64,000 nucleotides of DNA from Enchytraeus crypticus (taxonomy: Eukaryota; Annelida; Clitellata; Enchytraeida; Enchytraeidae): assembly GCA_905160935.1 (NCBI GenBank), contig CAJHZI010000678.1, positions 1,296,001-1,360,000 on the forward strand. The letters run 5' to 3'. The notes beneath the pieces are model-generated. The model made no database searches. It was given only the letters and a program-made list of their open reading frames with translations, and was not told where the DNA came from. The translations under genes and the position numbers were made by a program. Positions 33,642-44,823 of the stretch are shown piece after piece (positions within the stretch are counted from its first letter, which is position 1; each line of letters opens with the position of its first letter).

Positions 33642-33892
33642 CTATTTGGAATGTTCTTTCAGTCCACCATTTGCTTTTCCAGCATCCAGGAGGACATCCC
33701 GGTCTGTGGCGGCAAGTCTTGAAGAAGAATTGGTCATGCTCTCTGCCACAATACTCACGCCGCCGTCTTGTCCTGATTTATTTCTCTTCTTCTTTTTGAA
33801 AAGATTTCGAAAGCTGGAACTTAATGAGTTTGCCCGTGCCTTGCGAAGAGAATTATCATTTTCGTCAGATGCATAGACTGATGAAACTTGTT
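33642..33892 (-). CDS. SMP-like gene exon 9 (C-terminus)
   Basis: Acceptor ACTTTGCAG|AA, stop TAG at 33642. It encodes NSLSSSFRNLFKKKKRNKSG, a second basic amphipathic patch like the SFSRRLIKRFSFKSK tail of TMEM24, and ends GLKEHSK. The opposite strand is also open but has no homology signal or splice logic. Confidence 0.8.
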
Positions 33893-34130
33893 CTGCAAAG
33901 TATCAATCAATCAACGAATCAATCAGCAATCAATCAATCAATTAACTAATCTATCAATCAATAAGTCAACCAATAAATATATCAACCAATCAATTAATCA
34001 ATCAATCAGCCAGTCAGTCTATCAATCAATCAATCAAACAGTCAATCAAGCAATCAGTCAATCAAGCAATCAGTCAATCAAGCAATCAATCAAACAATCA
34101 GAATTAATCAGTTTATCATACATTGAAGCA
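33893..34130. repeat. (CAAT)n-rich tract
   Basis: Imperfect AATCAATC tetranucleotide repeats immediately upstream of the exon 9 acceptor. The open frame of N, Q, S and I residues is only the repeat. Confidence 0.85.
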
Positions 34131-34795
34131 TTCAGGCAAAAATTAATTCAGTAACTGATATATTTATTTCAGTTCAATGAACGAAGCACTATATCAATCA
34201 ACGTCCCATAATGTGTCTTAGGCAGATTAAGTATATTTAAACGGCTTACACTTGCAGAGAACTGTTCTATGTATTCCGCAAACCTGTACATTTGATAGTC
34301 TTCTTTGTTAAGTGCTCTGTCAAATAGCATTTCCGTAATAAAAATTCCAATTGAGAGCTGATTCAATTGACTAGAGAAAACTCATAGAAACAAAAAGTTG
34401 ATCCCACTTCAAGAAGCCATGTTCTTACTAAAAGGGCTACTAGTGTAGCCTTTAGCAAGATATAAAACGACTTCTGATGAGAATTATCAATAACTTCCTT
34501 AACTTATTATTTAGTCTCCTCTTACAGAAAGCAATGTAGCAGTCCATGACCCTGCGCGACAATCAATTATCGTTGTCACGCTTATACTAAAAACCACTTA
34601 GTGGACCTTATGAACCTTGCTCTGCGTAACCTGCGTAAATTCCTAATTAAAATATTGATGAATATAGTGAAACCAACTAGCTAGAATCAGTTAGCATAGA
34701 AATGTCTATGTACAAAATGCTATTTACAAGTAGTATTATAATACTAATACTAGACGAGTCAGTATTGTTGCATGTTGCATATTTTAGAATCATAC

Positions 34796-35071
34796 CATTG
34801 CCTTTATTATTTGTTCCATCGAGATCGGCTGATGACACCGGTTTAACTGGATCTACATAAGATGATCTCAGAGTACCTCCAGCTTGTGACTTCAAAGTAC
34901 CTCCTTGCAGAGGTTTGAGCGTTCCACCATCCTCAATGTTTATATCAACGACCAATAATTTGCTTTCTTTCTTTGACCTTTCAGCAGATTTAGACCTCTC
35001 TCCTTTTTTGGACTTTCCACTGAAGCTCCTACGCAGCTGAGAGGCAAATCCCTTTTTACGAGGAGCCTCTT
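34796..35071 (-). CDS. SMP-like gene exon 8 (polybasic cluster and GGTL repeats)
   Basis: Acceptor CTCGCAG|AA, donor AATG|GTATGA. It encodes EAPRKKGFASQLRRSFSGKS, then KKGERSKSAERSKKESK, a dense basic region like those that bind anionic membranes. Three GGTL(K/R) repeats follow, spaced eight to nine residues apart. Phase 1 enters and leaves. Confidence 0.8.
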
Positions 35072-35813
35072 CTGCGAGTAAAAGAAAGCTCGTGTAAATT
35101 CTTATTTCGGAATATCTCAACAAATTCTGAGAATCAATGTCAACTTGCAGATTTACTCGTATTCAATTATTCAATGCCACTTTGATAAAAATTAAGTGAA
35201 AAATTAAATGTTAAAAATTAAAAATTAAATGTTAAAATTAAAAATTGAAAATTTAATTAAAAATTAAATTACTAAAAATTAAAAATTAAATGAAAAATTG
35301 AGTTGTATTATATGACTAACACTTTGATAAACATTTCTGTCTATAAAATGAAATACATTGCAGCAAAATAAATTCGTAAAATAGTAGGCTATCGTATATA
35401 TTTATTTAAAATAAAAAACTAACAAACTGCCCTTTACCTAAGCTGGATGGACTGTATAAATAAATTATAAAGATATCAAATATTCTAACTAGTATTTAAT
35501 TTAAAAGATTTAGAAATTTCTTACATTTTTTCTTAATAAAAATAGTACAATGGTATGAATGCTAAAACTTTCAATGCAAATTTAACAAAAATGTGAGAGA
35601 TGCCAATTTACTTTATTTACTGTGCAATTACAGTTGCTCTTATATGGTTTAATGTATTGAGTGATATCTAATTCCTGGGAACTACTCGACGTTTGGTAGA
35701 TAGGCTACGGGTGACCACGCTGCTGATTGACTTGCGTCACAATACCCTATGAATCGCCTAAGTCTCAGAATAATTCACACGAACGCATTATAGTAAGCAA
35801 AACATCTAAGCTC

Positions 35814-37349
35814 CGTCAAGTTGGCTCCGCAACTTCTTCAAATAAATCTAAATTATATGCCAAAAATTAGAGCTCAATTAGTGCTAATTTTTGCTGTAAG
35901 TCACACAATTGGAGCTCACTCCGTTTGGTGCGTATTGCGTGCCAAAATATGCGGAGCCATCTTCACGCTGGCTCCGTAACTTTCACAAAGGCTCCGCAAC
36001 ATTCTCGAGTAAACTTAAAAACTGTACATAAAATTAGAGCTCAATTAGTGCTACTTTTTGCTGCAACTCTCATAATTAGAGCTCGCTCCGTCCGGTACTT
36101 ATAGCGTACCGGAGCTTTGTGGTACAATTTTGGGGACAGCGTCAAGTTGGCTCCGCAACATTCTGCTGTAAACTTAAAAACCATATACAAAATTAGAGCT
36201 CAATTAGTGCTAATTTTTGCTGCAACTCTCATAATTAGAGCTCGCTCCGTTCGGTACTTATAGCATACCGGAGCTTTGTGGTACAAATTTGGAACCAGTG
36301 TAAATTTGGCTCCGCAACATTCTGGTATAAATTTAAAAACTATATACAAAACTAGAGCTCAATAAGTGTTAATTTTTGCTACAATTCCGCTAGACCCACG
36401 TCAATAGAAACAAATGAGAATTATATTAAATTTTCGATAAATGTTGACAGGGAGATAAGCAGTGGCGGATTTAGGGGGGCCAAGGGGGCCCGGGCCATCC
36501 AAGGCTGTTTGCGCCACTGCTCCGGGACAAAGTTCACATTTTTTACTTACACCTTTTTTCCTCCAATATATAGGTTCAAGTGACAATTGAGAGCTAGTGA
36601 AATGGTCAACATTTTTAGGACCTCTTTCCATTATTACTGAGCTCCTAGTATATCCTAGAAAAAAATCGAGCTATTAGAAAATGAGTTCCCTGTCGTACCA
36701 CCCCCCCCCGCCCCTAACCACTGCCATTACTAACATATTTACACATCGAAATTACTTTAGCAACAATAAAAATACAGTTTAAATTTTTTTTATCGGCGGA
36801 CCTAAAGGGGGCCCGGGCCTCCTGGGCCCCCTTTAGGTCCGCCGATAAAAAATCCGCCACTGCTTATCTCCCTGTCAACATTTACCAAATATTTAATATA
36901 ATTCTCATTTGTTTCTATTAACGTGGATCTAGCGGAATTGCAGCAAAAATCAGCACTTATTGAGCTCTAATTTTGTATATAGTTTTTAAGTTTACACCAG
37001 AATGTTGCGGAGCCAACTTGACGCTGGCCCCACAATTGTACCACAAAGCTCCGGTACGCTATAAGCACCGAACGGAGCGAGCTCTAATTAAGAGAATTAT
37101 AGCAAAAATTAGCACTAATTGAGCTCTAATTTTATATACAGTTTTTAAGTTTACTCGAGAATGTTGCGGAGCCTTTGTGAAAGTTACGGAGCCAGCGTGA
37201 AGCTGGCTCCGCATATTTTGGCACGCAATACGCACCAAACGGAGTGAGCTCCAATTGTGTGACTTACAGCAAAAATTAGCACTAATTGAGCTCTAATTTC
37301 TGGCATATAATTTAGATTTATTTGAGGAAGTTGCGGAGCCAACTTGACG
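35814..37349. mobile_element. Foldback element, about 1.5 kb
   Basis: The left arm (35814-36460) and right arm (36860-37349) are reverse complements over most of their length. The ends are CGTCAAGTTGGCTCCGCAAC and its complement, flanked by the direct repeat AAGCTC (35808-35813 and 37350-37355), a possible 6-bp target duplication. Each arm is built of diverged subunits of roughly 160 bp with the recurring phrases GGCTCCGCAAC, ATTAGAGCTCAATTAGTGCT and CGGTACGCTATAAG (inverted). There is no transposase. It lies in the intron between SMP-like exons 8 and 7. Confidence 0.85.
36464..36867. mobile_element. hAT-like short element inside the foldback
   Basis: Starts CAGTGGCGGATTTAGGGGGG and ends AAAATCCGCCACTG. 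Terminal strings of the CAGNGGCGGATCC type are common in hAT transposons. The inside (AGTTCACATTTTTTACTTAC, GAGAGCTAGTGAAATGGTCA) matches a second copy at 52164-52899. The flanking GAGATAAG and CTTATCTC are complementary because they belong to the foldback arms. Confidence 0.6.
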
Positions 37350-37369
37350 AAGCTCAACATCTATTATAT

Positions 37370-38100
37370 TCCAAACGATTCAACACTAGTATACATCAAT
37401 CGAGTGATAACAAATAACTTGTGATAATCGAATACGAGTATGCTTACTGCGAGGTTAAAGCAAGAGACTTGGTCGCTAAGACAGGGCAAACAATACTCGC
37501 AACTAAACTGGGACTGAATATCGCGAATCACCAAGACACTGAATAAGACCGAATAAGACCATCGGGCCTTTTGGGCGCTCGCTTTTAAAGTAATTTTTGA
37601 GGTATCACCGATATGACAAAGAGAGAAACTCAAATGGACGGAGAATGCCATGGGAAGAGATAGAGGAAGAGATACAAGGAATGAAAGAGTATAGACGAAC
37701 GGATGATGTAACAAGAAGAGATATGAGAAGAGGTACAAAGAACGAAAGCGTATGGACGGTTGGGAGAAGAGATACGGGAAGATATAACTGTAGGCGAACC
37801 AGCGAACGAGACATACGCAGCAATAGTTAGAAAGCGACACAGGCATATCGCGGCACAGTATTCACGGACATATATATTAGCTTTCGCAGCGGGCTTCATT
37901 TTACTTTTAACCCGATAATAATTTCATCATTTAAAATGGATCTCACACCCTTAATCTTAATATTTCTGCCACTATACAATAACGCCAATAAGCCCGTATT
38001 TAGTAAGATATTTTGTTATATGCAAATCTAATCTAAGAGATTCATTACTCTGAAAATATCAAATTACAGTACTACATAAAATAGATACCGAAAATATTTG
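37370..38100. other. Intron sequence, purine-rich repeats
   Basis: Contains imperfect repeats of AAGAGATA(C/T)GGGAAGA and GAACGAAAGCGTATGGACGG at 37640-37800, which keep several frames open on both strands. No protein is recognised. Confidence 0.5.
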
Positions 38101-38106
38101 TGTTAC

Positions 38107-38167
38107 CTTTTACAGGAGCATCAGTTGAGCCATTAGTCTGGATTGCAGAGTCCGGAGTTACGCAATT
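38107..38167 (-). CDS. SMP-like gene exon 7 (61-nt small exon)
   Basis: 20 codons plus one base, acceptor TTTAAG|AAT and donor AAAAG|GTAACA. It encodes NCVTPDSAIQTNGSTDAPVK. Its phase (0 in, 1 out) is exactly what exons 6 and 8 need, which is the main evidence. Exon 8 cannot join exon 6 in frame without it. Confidence 0.65.
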
Positions 38168-38241
38168 CTTAAACATATCAGAAAGATGTGTGCGTTAATC
38201 AACGAATATAAATATATACACGTATGTATTGCTAAATTAAT

Positions 38242-38356
38242 AAGGTTAACGTCAGTTTCCTCACTCGAAAGCGATGTCAGTGACGGGCGAGCCCAGGATT
38301 TGAACCCGCATCTACTGATCCGCGGTGGAGTACCTTACCAACTTCGCCACTGACTT
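38242..38356 (-). repeat. tRNA-derived SINE A
   Basis: AAGGTTAACGTCAGTTTCCT, AGTGACGGGCGAGCCCAGGA, TTTGAACCC and GATCCGCGGTGGAG. It is followed by repeats of the phrase TCAGTGAGACGCTGATGATG. Confidence 0.8.
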
Positions 38357-39081
38357 CATGGTGTATTACTATATTCATCAGTGAGACGCTGATGATGATG
38401 ATGATGTATTGCTATATTAGTCAGTGAGACGCTGATGATGATGATATGTATTACTATATTAGTCAGTGAGACATCAGATACACGTAGTTATGCTCGACAT
38501 CAGCATGTCAGTAAAAAGATTGTCAAATTAGGAGAGGCTTCGGACTGAAAATGAAAACGCATTAAATGCGTTTTAATGAACATTAAATGTAAATTAAGAT
38601 CATAACAAACAATATAATACCAAAGTTTATCTTAATCTGAAGAACCATATGCAATGATCAGATGATGCAGAAAAGTAATTCAGAAATAACCACAAGGAGC
38701 TCAAGTTTGCAATTCAGAATTACAATTAATGAAACTTTTGAATAATAATTAACATGCATGTATTATAAATGTTTTCCAGCATGAAACGGATTACCTAATT
38801 TTGATACTTTCCTTTCTAATTACAGATTAAAGTTTAGAATGTGCTTGATGGATATAATAATACGCTAGTTAAGTGTTTTGATGTTCTGAGCTTATTGTGG
38901 GATTATATGCCTAATTCTATAAGTAATTGTCTTAGAGCTCAATTTATGTACAGCCTATTTGCATTTCTGGTTCTCATTACATTGTTATATGTTTAAGATT
39001 CATGTATGCGTTATTCCGCCTGAAATAAAACAATAAATAAATAAAAATTAGATATCAGCCTGACGTAGCAAGCATACATAC

Positions 39082-39258
39082 CTGCTGAGGTACATCAGGG
39101 TCAACAGAGGCAGAGGGTGTGGACGCTGAGTCAGTTGGATTGAAAAACTCTCTAAGTTTAACCTCTTCTTCTTCAACACCTCTTTCTCCTCTATCATCTT
39201 CAACTGCTTTGCCTGATTCGGCTGGCTTATTAGACGGCTGCATTCCATTAATTGTTTG
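39082..39258 (-). CDS. SMP-like gene exon 6 (acidic linker)
   Basis: 59 codons, phase 0 to 0, acceptor TTGTAG|CAA and donor CAG|GTATGT. It encodes an acidic stretch (EDDRGERGVEEEEVKLREFF) and a Ser/Pro segment (NPTDSASTPSASVDPDVPQQ). Confidence 0.8.
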
Positions 39259-39296
39259 CTACAATGGCGATATTATACGAAATATACAATAATATG

Positions 39297-39421
39297 TCCC
39301 CGGCATCATCCCCGGATGAGGAAACGGACGTTAAACTTTTATTATATATATATATACATGTATAATAATAATAAAGGTTTAACGTCCGTTTCCTCATACA
39401 AGGATGATGATGATGTCAGGG

Positions 39422-39422
<1 letters not shown>
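39297..39422. repeat. Two repeat C copies head to head
   Basis: GATGAGGAAACGGACGTTAA on the plus strand and its complement TTAACGTCCGTTTCCTCATA face each other across about 50 bp of TA/ATA sequence, forming a potential hairpin. A (TA)n run follows to 39477. Confidence 0.8.
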
Positions 39423-39478
<56 letters not shown>

Positions 39479-40011
39479 GACGATTTGATGTAAATGAGTA
39501 ATTTTGATGCAATTGAAGTAATTTTGGTTTAACTAATGTACTTGATGTAATACTGATTTAATCTGATGTATTTTATGTAATTCTAATTTATAATATAAAC
39601 ATTCTGATTTAATCTGATCTAATTTACGTAATTCTGTTCTAATCTGACATGTATGTAATTTAGATTTAATTTGATGTAATTTATGAAATCCAGGTTGAAA
39701 CTGCAACAATAATTAAAGACGTTTTGTTTATGCTCAAAAGTTTCACCTATCCAATACAATATAGATAAATTATTTTATTTTAGTTATTAACATTTTGTTT
39801 TTAAAATACTCAATGCTCTATTATTGCCAGTATTATTCTCAATTGTGCATGTTTATCTTCAGTAATTAATTATTGCCTATGTTGACAGAGACTTTAGACG
39901 TTCTGAATCACTTCAAACTTTTAAAATATTGGATAACAATAACAATAACAAAAACAATAGCAATAACACAGTTACAATAACAATAATGCTACGTTGTTAT
40001 AAATTACTTAC

Positions 40012-40293
40012 GCTGACTGAGTCGCTCACAGCGCTAGCTACAGTTTCCACTTCACTGGAGTTGTCCCATAAACTACCATCTTCAAACATATCGGACTCTC
40101 TGACAGGATCTACTGCTACCCTTTCGCTTTCACTTGCAGCTGACATTGATCTAAGCGCAACCTCTGCCTCATTAGAATTTCTGCTAAGAGGTTTTGCTTT
40201 ACTGGAAACTGCATCAGCAGAAACAGCTGCAGCTATTGTTACAGTTGATACTTCAGCTTCTGCAGCTGAGAGAGTGGTGCTGTAGTTATCTAC
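40012..40293 (-). CDS. SMP-like gene exon 5 (linker)
   Basis: 94 codons, phase 0 to 0, acceptor TTTCAG|GTA and donor AGC|GTAAGT. The product is low in hydrophobic residues and rich in Ser, Ala, Glu and Val, with ESDMFEDGSLWDNSSEVE near its end. It is probably disordered. No C2-type strand pattern is visible. Confidence 0.75.
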
Positions 40294-40391
40294 CTGAAAT
40301 TATTTAGAAGCTGTCATATAGCGCGTGTTTAACTAAGTCTCAGAAGCACTTTGATCCGTGGTGGAATAAAGTTTTTCATCAATCTAAAGGC

Positions 40392-40780
40392 TGGAGCCAT
40401 TGGCGATGTCGGTAAGATATTCGACAGCGGATCAGTGTGTGCGAAGTAAAGTAAACACGCATTATAGTGAAATGATCAACTTTGTCGATATCTATCATTT
40501 TTAAACCACATGTTTAATCCGTTAGGCAATTTAGATCATTTTCCGTATAACCAGTCCAGCGCATGTCCGAAATTTTACTCTCAGGTCAGCTCCGCTGGGA
40601 TTCGAACCCACGAGTGTTCCATTCACCTTAAGATCTGTCCTTTAAAGCTCATGACATTATCCATTGCGCTATTGAGACATTCAAATCAAGGAGTTCAATG
40701 CCTGGGCTCACCCGTCACTGACATCGATTTCGAGTGAGGAAACTGACGTTAACATTAGCTTTACATTAGCTTTAATAGCT
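40392..40780 (+). repeat. SINE A interrupted by SINE B
   Basis: SINE A sequence GGAGCCATTGGCGATGTCGG ... GATCAGTGTGTGCG stops at about 40446 and resumes at about 40690 with GGAGTTCAATGCCTGGGCTC ... GAAACTGACGTTAACATTAG. The gap is a SINE B copy, so SINE B moved after SINE A. Confidence 0.85.
40447..40689 (-). repeat. tRNA-derived SINE B
   Basis: On the minus strand it begins with a tRNA-like head: an A-box-like TAGCGCAATGGATAATG and a B box GGGTTCGAATCC. The body follows with CGGAAAATGATCTAAATTGC and the end TCACTATAATGCGTGTTTAC. The same element sits at 50316 inside another repeat. Confidence 0.85.
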
Positions 40781-40974
40781 TTTAAAATTGCAAACGATAG
40801 TTGAACGAGTGAAGAAGATCAATCCAATTACTGGTCCCAAGTAATGTAGCAAAACTCTGTATGTCTGGAATATGAGTGATCAATTGATCTAATACTTAAG
40901 TGTCCTGGCGCAGACCCTACTGATCCATGTATATAACAATGCTGTCACAACTAATGTGAGCTCATAAGACATTG

Positions 40975-41515
40975 TGCACAAGCTCTTCAGGATTGCGTAC
41001 AAGTTTCTCAATTTTGTGCACAAGTTCCTCAACATTGTAAACAAGTTCATCAACATTGTACACAAGTTTCTCAACATTTTTACACAAGTTTTTAAACATT
41101 GCACACAAGTTTCTCAATCTTGTACACAAGATCCTCAACATTGTACACAAGAACCTCAACATTATGTACAAGATCCTCAACATTGTGTAGAAGTTCCTCA
41201 ACATTGTGCACACGTTTCTCATTCTTGTACACAAGATCCTCAACATTGTACACAAGAACCTCAACATTGTGCACAAGAACCTCAACATTGTGCACAAGAA
41301 CCTAAACATTATGCACAAGTTCCTCAACATTGTGCACAAGAACCTCAACATTGTGCACAAGAACCTCAACATTATGCACAAGTTCCTCAACATTGTGCAC
41401 AAGAATCTCAACATTGTGCACAAGAACCTCAACATTGTGCACAAGTTCCTCAACATTGTGCACAAGATCTTCAACATTGTGCACAAGAACCTCAACATTA
41501 TGTTCAAGTCCTCAA
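40975..41515. repeat. 21-bp minisatellite, about 25 copies
   Basis: The unit AACATTGTGCACAAGAACCTC and close variants (AAGTTCCTC, AAGATCCTC) repeat across 540 bp. Because 21 is divisible by three, up to 183 codons stay open on both strands, giving peptides like QHCAQEP or CTMLRFL. It lies in the intron between SMP-like exons 5 and 4. Confidence 0.95.
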
Positions 41516-41570
41516 CACAAACTAATTATGTCAATTCAAAATATCCGGCGTCGTAAGAAATTATAATTAC

Positions 41571-41699
41571 TTCAATCTGATGATCTTCTGATTTACTGGA
41601 ACTGTATGTTGCGTAATCTTCAGGGCTGTAAAAAGATAAATTTGCTTTGGATATTGCAGCTGTAAGTATTCTTTCCATCAGGTCTTCGTCTAAAGTTTT
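41571..41699 (-). CDS. SMP-like gene exon 4 (end of SMP domain)
   Basis: 43 codons, phase 0 to 0, acceptor TTTTCAG|AAA and donor GAA|GTAATT. It encodes KTLDEDLMERILTAAISKAN, an amphipathic helix matching the last SMP helix TIEELIKDAI in TMEM24, then LSFYSPEDYATYSSSKSEDH. The donor lies about 50 bp from the 21-bp minisatellite in the next intron. Confidence 0.75.
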
Positions 41700-41747
41700 C
41701 TGAAAACAAAATCGCAATATAAGGCTTTATTTATCGATTAATTAAAC

Positions 41748-41797
41748 CCGACCCGGGTTAAACTGGGATTTAAGGGAAGATGATGATGATGAGATGA
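41748..41797 (+). repeat. Repeat D tail fragment
   Basis: CCCGGGTTAAACTGGGATTT and AAGGGAAGATGATGATGATG just upstream (minus sense) of SMP-like exon 4. Confidence 0.65.
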
Positions 41798-42471
41798 TTT
41801 ATCGATTAATTAAGGGTTACATTAACAATGTTATATAACAAAAGTCAATGTACTATTAAAGTTTAGGCCCATATACCAAACATTTCATTGCTAACATATT
41901 ATTTAGTTTTTACTATTAGTATTGTGTTATTACTATTGTGATTTTTGTCTTTTCGAATACGTAAAAGCGTGCCTATCACTAGAGTATAGGCTTGTTCACC
42001 CATGCCTAGGTTCAGCAGCTTTGGCGAAGTGTAGGCTAAAATATGGTTCAAAACTGGCACTTTTTTACAAGAGGTGAGTTATAAGCTATCGGTTAGTCTT
42101 GATCTAATATTATCAGCAAAATACTGTAGAACTGATTGCACAGGCGTCCAGTTCTATGTCGAACTGACACACATTCGTCTTTTTGAACCAATTACGAGAA
42201 ATCGAAATACATGAGGAATCAACCAAACTTCAGTAATAGTGCGTTTAAGAAGTTGCTCTTTTAAAATATAAAGTTGCAATAACAATTTAAAGAATTCAAA
42301 CGCATAAAAATAATTAATATACACTTACTGAATCTTTATAGAAAATAAAATAGATATGTACATGTGTATGAATATATATATATTATTTCCATTCATTTTA
42401 TTAAGATTCAATATGTTAGTATTGTTAGTATACATACATGTACAAGCACATTAACCCGATAGTAGTATTAC

Positions 42472-42615
42472 CGTGTTGCTATCTGGAAATATCTTTAATC
42501 TTATTTTGGGTTCGGCTGAAAAGGCTGCATTTATTCTCACGCCATTTGTATTAGTAGAATCTTCGGCAGTAATTGTATCATTGCACGCTTCATTAGCCGT
42601 CACACTGATCTTTAC
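42472..42615 (-). CDS. SMP-like gene exon 3
   Basis: 48 codons, phase 0 to 0, acceptor TTACAG|GTA and donor ACG|GTAATA. It encodes VKISVTANEACNDTITAEDS and, at the end, FSAEPKIRLKIFPDSNT, which aligns with FTDRPDLSLTVLP of TMEM24. The region is shorter than in vertebrates, so a further exon between 42616 and 44823 is possible. Confidence 0.75.
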
Positions 42616-44235
42616 CTGTAAGAACGTGATAAATTATAAAACATCACATCAAATAGGAATACTGATCAGCAGCAGAATATTGATTCCATCACATCCTACT
42701 ATCATACTTGAAATATTCTTAGTATTAATTATATACTGTATATCTTTATTTGGCCACTTGGGCAAAAACACACATTCTTTGCACATTGAAACAAAATCAA
42801 GGAAACAAAATGCAAATACATAGTGAAAATAAAATAAAAGCAAAGAAATAAAACAAATAAGCGAAAAATATGCTGTGCACATCAAGCCTTTCTCTACAAC
42901 ATTATGAAGGTATATTCACCCTCACAATTTCTCAAAATCATCGTTTTTTTTATATTTCTATAGTTATTCTAAAATAGAATCGTAATGATAAAACAATATT
43001 AAATAATATTAAACAATATTAAACAAATAATATTTTAGTATTAAATAATATTAAAGTAATAATATAATAATATTAAGCATTAATAATATTAATATTAATA
43101 ATATTATTGTTGATGCTAGTCATAAAACTATTATTCCTAATAATTCTAATATAAAATTTTACTACACCAGTAATTCAAGCAGTGGCCCTAACTCACTCTG
43201 TCTATAAAATTTTCGATTGAAGTGAAATTACACTTTCTCTCACTCTAACGCTCAAGCCCGTATTACGAGCCTTACTTCAAGCATATATGTATGTACATAG
43301 TAATTCCGAGGTTGGATCATAGATCCGTGAAGAATTGACTAACTGAAAAGCGTGTGGGTTTCTCGAGACTAATTAAGATGTTGAGGTAGGTCATTTACCG
43401 TCACACCAGAAGCCACATCTTTTAAGCAATTCCGTAAATCTCTTTATGTAAATAAGATACTGTCAAAACATTGCCTTGAATGGGTTAATATTGATGTATT
43501 CACTTATTGATGCATTCACTTGCTTTTGTGTTCACTTATTAATGCATTCACCTGTTGATTTATTCAATTATTGTTTGTATTCACTTATCAATGCATTCAC
43601 TTATTGCTATATTCGCTACTGATTTATTCACTCCCACTTCCGTTCAGAGTGGTACACTTCCTATAATTTAATGTTACTACAACTCGATATTTGCAGAGCC
43701 CTGGAGATAGACGTGCAGTGTTAACGAACAAGTAATACCGGCGCCTGTAGGGAGAGAAGGACGCGGAATCGACTCTCCGAGTCGCTGTGGTCAGCTGATT
43801 CCTTCGTACTGGAAATTCTCATGTCTAAAGATAAACCCGATATCTTCACATCGGTTCGAATTTTCTACACATAGATCAACATCAAAAGATCAATAGATTA
43901 ATATCAGTAAACCAATTTAAATAGATCAATAGATCAATACATAAATATCAATAGATCAATACCTCTAGATAAATAGAAAAATATGAATAGATCATTATCA
44001 GCAGATCAATTTCAATAGACCAATAGATAAATATCAGCAGCTCAGTATCAATTGGTCAATATCACTAGATTGATTAATAGATCAAAATCAATTGATTAAT
44101 AGATCAATAGCAATGTCTACCAATTGTCATGACGCAAAACTCGATTGGATTCGTTCTACTGAGTTTTAGCCTCGTTCAAAAGTTAACATCCTCTCTGATT
44201 AAAATCATATTTTTTAGATTGATGTTTGATATCTG

Positions 44236-44399
44236 CTAGGGTGTATTGATGTCAATAAGCATTCCTCGTTTTAAATTCGGATAATTGTACAATCGATCGA
44301 TTGATCGATTGTACAATTATCCTCAATCGATCAATCGATCGATTGTACAATTATCCGAATTTAAAACGAGGAATGCTTACTGATATCAATATACCCTAG
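44236..44399. repeat. 164-bp near-perfect inverted repeat
   Basis: Arms 44236-44311 and 44324-44399 are reverse complements over 76 bp with three mismatches and a 12-nt loop. The arm contains TAAGCATTCCTCGTTTTAAA and a nested palindrome around ATAATTGTACAATCGATCG. It lies in the intron between SMP-like exons 3 and 2. Confidence 0.9.
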
Positions 44400-44823
44400 T
44401 AGATACACCCTAGCTTGTTGTTCATGATTTTAGAGACTTCAAGGTGAGCATCATGCCGAATCATATCGTTGATTTATTTTTGTTTATTTTCGTTTATTTT
44501 TATTATTTACACAATGTTACAGCGTATCTTAGTCCTTCTAGTAGGTTGAAAGCTAAACAAACAGATCATGATGAGAGAGACAGAGAGAGAGACAGAGAAA
44601 AAGAGAGAGAGAGAGATATCTGCAAGAACATGCTTTAATTTAACCATCAGTTGTTAATTCAAAGATCTTAAAAAGAAATATGATTTAATTTAATGTAATT
44701 TAAGATTTCTTGTATAAATGATCTAATCCTAAGAACTTTGCAATTTATTCTATTATCTTCAGCTGCAAGTGTCACTGTATCAAGATCATGGACAACTAGT
44801 GAGACAACAATGCAACAACTCAC

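Noticed and set aside
33628..33876. Plus-strand frame opposite the last SMP-like exon
   Set aside because: The minus strand has an acceptor, matching phase, a basic cluster like exon 8 and a stop; the plus frame has none of these.
39929..40285. Plus-strand Ser/Ala/Thr-rich frame of 118 residues
   Set aside because: Antisense of SMP-like exon 5, which has good GT-AG boundaries on the minus strand.
40962..41525. About 180-codon open frames on both strands
   Set aside because: The 21-bp minisatellite keeps all these frames open, and the region lies within an intron of the SMP-like gene.
42473..42823. Plus-strand 116-residue frame
   Set aside because: It is the antisense of SMP-like exon 3 plus intron; splice sites and phase support the minus strand.
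43370..43445. Candidate extra SMP-like exon with ACAG acceptor and ACG|GTAAAT donor
   Set aside because: The frame that stays open gives no SMP-like pattern and its length would shift the phase between exons 2 and 3.
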